Source: Membranipora membranacea (taxonomy: Eukaryota > Bryozoa > Gymnolaemata > Cheilostomatida > Membraniporidae). Taken from it: a stretch of 64,000 bases of DNA. Shown here one piece after another: positions 57,706 to 64,000 of the stretch (position 1 is its first letter; the number at the start of each line of letters is the position of its first letter). The stretch covers positions 21,266,001 through 21,330,000 of the forward strand of contig OU612072.1 in the NCBI GenBank assembly GCA_914767715.1, in the 5' to 3' direction. A program made the translations under genes and the position numbers. The notes beneath the pieces are model-generated. The model was not told the DNA's origin and ran no database searches. It was given only the letters and a program-made list of their open reading frames with translations.

Positions 57706-58114
57706 GTAATGACACAAATGAAGGCTCTCGGCATGTTGAAGATAATCTTTATAAAGATACAAAAGCCCACATGCAGCAAGTTAAAATGTATGTCAATTTC
57801 AATTGGATTGGGAGTTGTCTCATCACTTAAAACTGCCAAATGATTCCACATGTTCTCTTATTTTGAGAACAAGCCATGCGTCTAATTGCCTGACAGTTGA
57901 GAAATGATCCGTATATTTTTCTGAAGAGCATAAACCTTGTGAAATTAATGGGTCCAAACTTAAAACAAGGGAAAAATGATCAAACTTGATCTAAGAATAT
58001 ACTGCATTTCAGGATGATCTCGTGAGGCGATGAAATCAGAGTGACTCTGGGCTAACCGAAAAATAATTGAATAAAACAGGGAATAATGAGGAAATCATAT
58101 TTTCTTTTCTCCAG

Positions 58115-58220
58115 CATTGCTACGATGACATCACTGACGGATCTGGACTTATACAATAACGATCTAAGTAGAGATGATCAGCTGGTTCAGACATTGTCAG
58201 CACTAACTAATCTGGAGATA
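58115..58220 (+). pseudogene. LRR exon truncated by deletion
   Basis: Starts normally after TTTCTCCAG (SIATMTSLTDLDLYNNDLSR, then ALTNLEI). At 58220 it jumps directly to GAAGAACATT, which in intact units lies well inside the following intron. The second LRR and the donor are deleted. In frame it would stop within a few codons. The LINE lies about 45 bp further on. Confidence 0.88.
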
Positions 58221-58393
58221 GAAGAACATTAATTATTATGACCTTTTTTGTTGTGTTGATGCATATATACTTTTTTTTATTGGCATCAAAAGTCATCTCA
58301 TTCGAAATGTTTTGCACTCAGTGCCAGAAAACAATTTTTTTTTATAACAAAAAAAGAGGAACAGAAGGGAAATAATATCATCAATGATGTTGG

Positions 58394-61138
58394 TCAAGTC
58401 GATAATATATGGTTGAAAAGTAAAGTTTTGAATGAACTGAACTTCTCTTTAGATCTCAAATGTAACGGTAAAGAATTGTATGTAGCAGAAACTTTGTATC
58501 TTAGATTGTCTGTATGATATAAAAGTAAATGTTTATCACGAAAATTGAACTTGGTAGTGTTTTTAAATCCTCTATATATAAATGGTGGTGTTAAAAAATT
58601 GTTTATCTTATGCGCAAAAAGTGAAGTGAAATAACAAACAAGCTTAGGAAGAGGTAGGAGTTGTAATGATTGTGTAATGGATTCGGTTGAAATGAGATAA
58701 TACGGGATGTAATGCACATTGGCGATAATGCGTAAAGCCCGTTTTTGCAACAAAAATAATCTATTGAGGGCATTATTGCAGGACAAGTTGCCAATGATAT
58801 GGATACCATATATAAGGTGACAATAGATAAACTGGAAGTAAAATGTGCGGGCACTTGCTATATCCAAGAAGTATCTCAAATTTTGAAGTAGGTAAACATT
58901 CCGTTGTACCTTTTTATATACATACTCTAGATGATCCTGCCATGAAAGCGAGTCATTCAACACAAAACCCAGAAGCCTTGTAGTTCTCTGTCTGTTTAGT
59001 TTTTCATGCCCTATGTACAGTTCCAGGTCATAAAGCGGATCTGAGATATTAAGTAGCATGTAATGAGATTTCTGAACATTTATAACCATCCGGTTACGAT
59101 TGCACCAATCCAAAATGCCACTTAAATCTTCAGATGCCTTTGCCTTTAGTTGCTGAAGGTTTTTATTAGATGACAGGAACACTGTATCATCAGCATATGC
59201 ATATGATGATGAGTCTGATTTTGATGAAGTTAATAAATCATTTATGAAGATGAGAAACAAAGTTGGTGCTAGGATTGAACCTTGAGGGACCCCTATTGTG
59301 ATAGGCAATCTACAAGATTCAATATTATTGAGTTTAACAAACTGCCTTCTGTCTGTCAGAAAGGTGTCAAGAAGTTTTAACATATTTCCTCCGATGCCGC
59401 AAGCCTTCAACTTATTGTGTAGTAAAACATGGGATACACAGTCAAATGCCTTTTTAAAATCCAGAAAAAGTAATGTCATAACATTTCCATTAATTTTCTC
59501 CACCAAAGAGTCTGAAATAATTTTAAATAAACTGTCTGAACAAGAATGGCCTTTTCTAAATCCACATTGAAGCTCATGGATGATTTTGTTCTTAGTGAGA
59601 TATTCTTGCAGATGGTGATTTATGTGTTTCTCAAATATTTTTGAAAGAACAGGCAAGACTGAAATTGGCCTATAATTTGATGGGTTATTTATATCCCCAG
59701 ATTTATGTATTGGTGAAACTCGAGCTAGTTTCCATGTTGAAGGGAACTGTCCTTTGCTTAAAACCCTGTTAAACATATCGGTGACAATATCCACAATATA
59801 AGGCCAAACAAGCTTCAACATCTTCACTGTAATTCTGTCAGGTCCTGTACTTTTACTATCAGGAATGTGGAACAATATTCTTGTACATGTGAAAGGGGTG
59901 AATTGTGGTATGTCTGTCAAATTATGTTTGGATACGGGAAATGTCATCTCATCTGTTACAACAAGGTTTTTTGTGATTGATTTTGCAATGGATGTGAAAT
60001 GGCTGTTAAATTGATCTGCACTCAAATTTGTCGCAGGGAAAGTCTCCTTCTTTTTATTCTTTAATACATCCCAAACAGGTTTTGTATTACCTTTAGACTC
60101 TTTAATAGTATTAGAAATAGCTCTTTTCTTCTTTTGTCTGATCATATTAGTGACATAATTTCGCTGTTTTTTATATCCTTCCCAATCACCGTTTTGTTTG
60201 AGTTGATCTCTGATTTTGATGTTCATTTTTACCTCATCATCCAACCATTTTGGAAGATTATGCGTTCTTACAAAACGAGTCTTCTCAAACACGAGTTTTG
60301 ATATAAGATGATTCAAATGGCTATAGAACTTCTCAAACATTGAGTCTATTGATCTTTCATACAGTACATAACCAAAATTTTCCCTTGAGAATGTGTTAAA
60401 AATGTTTTCAGGTGTTGCAAATGAATAATCCAAAAATGTTACCTTACATCTTTGTTTAGATATTTTAACATTTCTATCAATCTCTCTTGAAGCTACTATC
60501 ATGAAATGATCACTCAGTGAATATTTGATGACACCAGATTTAGCAATATTGTCACTTTTACTTGAATAGATGTGGTCAATTAGTGTCCTTGATGAATTAG
60601 TTATGCGAGTGGGTTCAGATATAAGTTGATTCAACAGTAGTGGAGAGGTAACATTATCTAACCACCTGTTTTTCGAAGTTGGATTCAGCAAATCAATATT
60701 GAAATCACCAAATATTATAATTTCATCGTTCAAACCATAACAACGCTCGACAAACTCTGAACAGTCTGTGTTCCATGATGCTTTTGATTGGGGAGGTCTA
60801 TATAAGTATGTGACCAAAAAACTCTTTTGGCTTCTGGGTCTGACCTTGACTGTTATACTCTCATTCATGTAAAGATCTAAATTTTCCAGATGTTCAATGA
60901 CCAGTGAATCATGGACATAGCAGAGTAATCCCCCACCATTGTTACAGAGCCTATCCCTTCTTATCATCGTATATCCTGGTACCTCATATAGGCAGCTGTC
61001 ATCATTTTCATTCAAAAATGTTTCAGCCAAACACAGTATACTAAATTTGTGATCACTAAGAATTAAACGAACCTCTTCCAGTTTGCTTGCCAATCCACGG
61101 ATATTAAGATATGCGCTATAAAAATTCATTGCCATCAT
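58394..61138 (-). CDS. LINE ORF2: endonuclease and reverse transcriptase
   Basis: 914 residues, no stops. N-terminal APE-type endonuclease: AYLNIRGL (about 9-16), LAETF (38-42), GDFN (144-147), DHIY (188-191), SDH (209-211). The reverse transcriptase follows: STGPDRI (430-436), NYRPISVLPVLSKIFEKHI (487-506), FLDFKKAFD (558-566, first catalytic aspartate), GVPQGS (616-621), YADD (648-651, the catalytic pair). The C-terminal part (about 700-914) is the usual helical extension. No RNase H motif is apparent. It nicks the target and copies the element RNA into the chromosome. Start ATG overlaps the ORF1 stop as ATGA. All expected catalytic motifs are present. Confidence 0.95.
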   Translation of the reverse strand: MMAMNFYSAYLNIRGLASKLEEVRLILSDHKFSILCLAETFLNENDDSCLYEVPGYTMIRRDRLCNNGGGLLCYVHDSLVIEHLENLDLYMNESITVKVRPRSQKSFLVTYLYRPPQSKASWNTDCSEFVERCYGLNDEIIIFGDFNIDLLNPTSKNRWLDNVTSPLLLNQLISEPTRITNSSRTLIDHIYSSKSDNIAKSGVIKYSLSDHFMIVASREIDRNVKISKQRCKVTFLDYSFATPENIFNTFSRENFGYVLYERSIDSMFEKFYSHLNHLISKLVFEKTRFVRTHNLPKWLDDEVKMNIKIRDQLKQNGDWEGYKKQRNYVTNMIRQKKKRAISNTIKESKGNTKPVWDVLKNKKKETFPATNLSADQFNSHFTSIAKSITKNLVVTDEMTFPVSKHNLTDIPQFTPFTCTRILFHIPDSKSTGPDRITVKMLKLVWPYIVDIVTDMFNRVLSKGQFPSTWKLARVSPIHKSGDINNPSNYRPISVLPVLSKIFEKHINHHLQEYLTKNKIIHELQCGFRKGHSCSDSLFKIISDSLVEKINGNVMTLLFLDFKKAFDCVSHVLLHNKLKACGIGGNMLKLLDTFLTDRRQFVKLNNIESCRLPITIGVPQGSILAPTLFLIFINDLLTSSKSDSSSYAYADDTVFLSSNKNLQQLKAKASEDLSGILDWCNRNRMVINVQKSHYMLLNISDPLYDLELYIGHEKLNRQRTTRLLGFVLNDSLSWQDHLEYVYKKVQRNVYLLQNLRYFLDIASARTFYFQFIYCHLIYGIHIIGNLSCNNALNRLFLLQKRALRIIANVHYIPYYLISTESITQSLQLLPLPKLVCYFTSLFAHKINNFLTPPFIYRGFKNTTKFNFRDKHLLLYHTDNLRYKVSATYNSLPLHLRSKEKFSSFKTLLFNHILST

Positions 61139-62448
61139 AGAAGTTTTTCAAAATGGCATTTAAGTTTAAGTGAGTCTAAAATCATACCTTGACTGAGGAC
61201 CTTGTTGTATTGGTCCTGAGTGTCAAACTTTACTTTAAAGATGCGCATTTTCTTTTCCCCTTTGTAAATCCTTATAGCTGAAGAGTTGGGGAAATTCTGT
61301 GATATCTCTTTTATTACAAGTTCATCATCAGCATCGATAGGAATGCCTCTCAGCATACCAGTGTTGACTTTTGCTGATTCTGGATTGATTGTCTTTCTTA
61401 CTTGCGAATTTTCAAATAGTAATGTATTCCAAGTGTTTATCAACTTGGTCACTGTCTTTTCATCGCGAAGGTGCAGCATAATTTTTGGAGATTCTGTCTT
61501 GAAATTGTAGGTCGTTATGTTTTCTATGATTGTTGGGCCGAATTCACGGTTAATCTCACGTCTGATGTTGTCTTGATTATAGTTTTGGTAGGTTTTTGAT
61601 GACTTGTTGATACTTATTACGATGCAGTGCTTGGGGTTGAAGTTGTTTGGACGAGCTGTTTTTGTAATAGAGGGCATGTGATCTGGTGTGTTGGATGTAG
61701 TTGCCGGTGAACTTGGTGTTGGTGTGTTTTGATGTGTTGTTGATGAAGGAATATTTCTGTGGAGTTGTCTACTGCTGCTTGCAACTGATGACCATTGTTG
61801 TGTGGTGTTAAGAGTTTGAGTTGGAAGATATGTTTGTTGTACGGTATTTTTGGAATTTGATGGACATTCCTTTGTACTAGGGCTCTCAGAAAAAGCACTA
61901 GTAATTTTATCCAATTTAGACTGCATGCTGTCCATCTTCTCCTGCATGCTGTCCATCTTCTCCATCATAATAGAAAGCACGCCATGTAGAGTTCTGCATG
62001 ACGCACATTCGGGACTCTCCCCACAATCTCTGTCCCTGGAATGACTGGGAGCGCTGTCGACGAATGGAGCAGAAGTCTCCATTGTCTCAGACAGGGAACA
62101 CTGAGAAGACTCTGGCAGTGAAACTGTAGATCCCCCTAGAGCACCTTGTGTGCTTTGTTGTTGAGTTGTGCTGCTGTTGGCATTGGTTTGTTTACTTTTT
62201 AGCGATTCCATTGCATTTGAGCATGAGGAACGGACTTTCTCGTTTAAATTGGCAATTGTTTCTGGCTGTAGTTCACCTACCAGCTTAGAGTAGTGACTTA
62301 TAAACACATCCACATCTTTGATAGCATTCACCAGTATTCTAGAGGTGGTATGGTAAAAGTTTGCAGTATAAAGGCGTCTATCCGATTTCTTCTTGTTTTT
62401 AACGGTGAATATGGTGGCTGTTGTGTTTTTGTCCTTATCTTTATTCAT
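61135..62448 (-). CDS. LINE ORF1: RNA-binding chaperone-type protein
   Basis: 437 residues. A basic N-terminus (MNKDKDKNTTATIFTVKNKK), a Ser/Thr/Gln-rich middle, a CGESPECASC cluster at about 142-151, a short coiled coil near 156-185 (MEKMDSMQEKMDSMQSKLDK), then a folded C-terminal half (about 270-435) with paired RRM-like segments (KHCIVISINK; NTGMLRGIP; MRIFKVKFDTQDQY). This layout is usual for LINE ORF1 proteins that coat element RNA. It ends CTTCTATGA, sharing four bases with the ORF2 start. Confidence 0.85.
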   Translation of the reverse strand: MNKDKDKNTTATIFTVKNKKKSDRRLYTANFYHTTSRILVNAIKDVDVFISHYSKLVGELQPETIANLNEKVRSSCSNAMESLKSKQTNANSSTTQQQSTQGALGGSTVSLPESSQCSLSETMETSAPFVDSAPSHSRDRDCGESPECASCRTLHGVLSIMMEKMDSMQEKMDSMQSKLDKITSAFSESPSTKECPSNSKNTVQQTYLPTQTLNTTQQWSSVASSSRQLHRNIPSSTTHQNTPTPSSPATTSNTPDHMPSITKTARPNNFNPKHCIVISINKSSKTYQNYNQDNIRREINREFGPTIIENITTYNFKTESPKIMLHLRDEKTVTKLINTWNTLLFENSQVRKTINPESAKVNTGMLRGIPIDADDELVIKEISQNFPNSSAIRIYKGEKKMRIFKVKFDTQDQYNKVLSQGMILDSLKLKCHFEKLL

Positions 62449-62581
62449 TTTCCTAGTTACATAAAGATATTGCTCCTGAATGGATGTTTGAAATATAGAT
62501 CTGACAAGCTCAAAAACAGCTGTGCTGCAGTCAACGACAATTTGGATGTTTCCCGGATTACCTTTTATGCATCATCATTAC

Positions 62582-62920
62582 TTTTTATGCATCATCAAAT
62601 CTTGCAAAAAAAAAGAAAACATTACAGCCTTAATTTTTTGTAAACACCTGTTTTATGTATTTTTGTTGTCGAGACAGCCAAATCCCCTTATTTAACTCTG
62701 TAAGACGAATTACCAAGTTTGGTCCATTTTCCTGCATTCAGAGTCGCTCTCCTATGAGTTCAAACTTAATATAAGAGAATAATTGATCAAACTTGATCTT
62801 AGAATACACTGCATTTTAGGGAGTTCCTGTGAGGCGAAGAAATCAGAGTACTCTGGGCTATCCGAAAAATAATTGCGTAAAACTCGGAATAATGTGAAGA
62901 TTATATTTCTTTGTCTGCAG
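62582..62920 (+). repeat. LRR-array intron, resumed after the LINE
   Basis: TCTTGCAAAAAAAAAGAAAA, TTGTTGTCGAGACAGCCAAA and GAATTACCAAGTTTGG match the array introns, so this is the right half of the intron broken by the LINE. Confidence 0.9.
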
Positions 62921-63028
62921 CATTGCAAAGATGGCATTGCTGAAGGGCCTAAACTTAGACGGTAACAATCTAAGTAGAGATGATCAGCTGGGTCAGACAT
63001 TGTCAGCACTCAATAATCTGGAGAAACT
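62921..63028 (+). pseudogene. LRR exon interrupted by a transposable element
   Basis: After TTTGTCTGCAG it reads SIAKMALLKGLNLDGNNLSR, then LNNLEKL. It is cut at 63028, where CCCAGCAAAC begins. The rest of the second LRR and the donor are absent from the window. Confidence 0.9.
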
Positions 63029-64000
63029 CCCAGCAAACGCAAAATGTTATTAAAATGTTTTGTACCTCGTGATAATGTTGTGATCGGGCAATTGCATTCA
63101 AGAGCATACTCCCTGATATTGTTGTATGATATCGGGTTGACTGGCTGAAACGCAGCTCATTGGAGATATCATATTATTGTGTTTAAAACATCGCCTCAAA
63201 ATGTTATTCCCATCACCTCACAAAATTATTTTTTGTAACATTATCAGCAAGTTTTGACATAACGCTCTAACAACAAGCTATCCAAAATGTTCCCATAACT
63301 CCATTATACTATCTAGCAATATTGATATCCAATACCTATATTGTAACAATTTTGTGTAACATTATCCACCTGTTGTGACATAACGTTCTAACGAGAAGTT
63401 TTCCAAAATGCTATGGTAACTCCGATATAATATCCAGCATGATTGATATGCCATGTCCTTGTTGTAACAGGGTGTACCGACTGTTACTGTAACATCTAGT
63501 GGAATTGACTATATGGCAATTTGACCAAAATGCTTTCATGACACTCTGTTAATGTTCTGAATGACTTAGTGGAATGACATCACTACAACTTCTTGAAGCT
63601 TATCAAGCAATAATATCATGGCAAAACAGGTGTAAAATTGTTCTCTCAAAATCATTTTGTAACCTGATCAAAACAATATCAATGAATAATCATCAGTAAT
63701 TCTATGATTACTGTGTCTCAGAGCTTTGCAGAATTTTATCAATAGATATTGCAGATATTACATTTTATTATCTTTCATTTCTTCTGTTTAGAAGCATTTA
63801 TTCTGGCTGCAACTTGTGAGTGAATAAGTGGTTTCCACCATTTGAATAGCATATTTTTAGTTGTGGGAGGATGTTAGGTTAATGAGGCTTGGGTCAACAT
63901 CCGGTTGAGTGTGGTTTACAGGATTGAACAACTTTTTGTGAAAGGTTGATAGTCATGCTGCGGCGCATCGTGCTGGGCTTTGACGATTGGCTGTATTTTG
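63029..64000. mobile_element. CCCAGCAAAC-ended element (right end beyond window)
   Basis: Starts CCCAGCAAACGCAAAATGTT, very close to the left end of the 15358-18843 element, and continues with the same kind of AATGTTAT/TAACGTT subterminal repeats. Two ~120-bp units share GTAACATTATC and GACATAACG..CTAAC near 63236 and 63357. No coding frame is seen in the visible part. Confidence 0.65.

Larger units (their letters stand above)
58265..62581 (-). mobile_element. Full-length CR1/Jockey-type LINE
   Basis: Minus-strand element: short 5' region (to about 62580), ORF1 (62448-61135), ORF2 (61138-58394), then a short 3' end with AATAAAAAAAAG near 58281-58270. Flanks belong to an LRR-array intron (GTTGTGTTGATGCAT left, ATGCATCATCAAATCTTGC right), so the insertion site is read directly; ATGCAT is a candidate short target duplication. 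Near the 5' end a ~20-bp stretch (CTTTTTATGCATCATCA) is doubled at 62561-62598. Both ORFs being open suggests recent insertion. Confidence 0.9.

Noticed and set aside
1-64000. CRISPR arrays, bacterial operons, ribosome binding sites
   Set aside because: Intron-exon structure, SINE and LINE content show a eukaryotic nuclear genome; the tandem repeats here lack spacer structure.

Overview
This is animal (metazoan) nuclear DNA. It is AT-rich. Genes are split into short exons with GT-AG introns of roughly 0.3-2 kb, and repeats take up more of the window than genes do. Protein content points to an early-branching or invertebrate animal: a RAPGEF1/C3G-type Rap exchange factor, an extracellular NHL beta-propeller protein with a secretion signal, an expanding leucine-rich-repeat (LRR) gene and a CR1/Jockey-like LINE. 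A sponge or cnidarian is my guess; nothing here proves the phylum. The supplied reading frames miss most real genes because exons are short, so the gene models below were built by reading splice sites and codon phase by hand.

Layout. 1-3.4 kb: repeat DNA made of hairpin modules carrying GATAAGAG/CTCTTATC arms, with a 359-bp palindromic transposon inserted with a 9-bp target duplication. 5.0-9.1 kb (minus): secreted NHL-propeller gene, eight exons found, followed by three copies of an unrecognised two-cysteine domain and an Ig-like exon. 9.1-19.3 kb: no supported gene; a second copy of the first 1.1 kb of the window, then a 3.5-kb terminal-inverted-repeat element. 19.3-26.2 kb (plus): RasGEF_N and RasGEF exons of RAPGEF1, with an apparent one-base deletion in the last exon and a tandem array starting at the stop codon. 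26.2-38.4 kb: minisatellites, a 258-codon open frame of a dispersed family followed by a higher-order satellite, a tRNA-derived SINE, two palindromic elements and a 790-bp GGGGTGT array. 28.0-63.0 kb (plus): a gene whose 3' part is a tandem array of 147-nt exons, each coding a pair of LRRs, carried on a ~970-bp exon-plus-intron unit. 58.3-62.6 kb (minus): a full-length two-ORF LINE with both frames open. 63.03-64.0 kb: an element with the same CCCAGCAAAC end as the 3.5-kb element; it interrupts the last LRR exon.

How it fits together. RAPGEF1 is a conserved intracellular signalling gene. The NHL protein looks secreted or surface-exposed. The LRR gene grows by duplication of frame-neutral exons (every unit starts and ends in phase 2), so any number can be spliced in without breaking the frame. 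The same array is decaying: one exon has a stop, one is deleted in the middle, and one is cut by a transposon. The most unusual observations are the splice-donor-like tandem array at the RAPGEF1 stop codon, the phase compatibility of RAPGEF1 with the downstream LRR gene, the two-cysteine repeat domain, and the repeated three-hairpin module.
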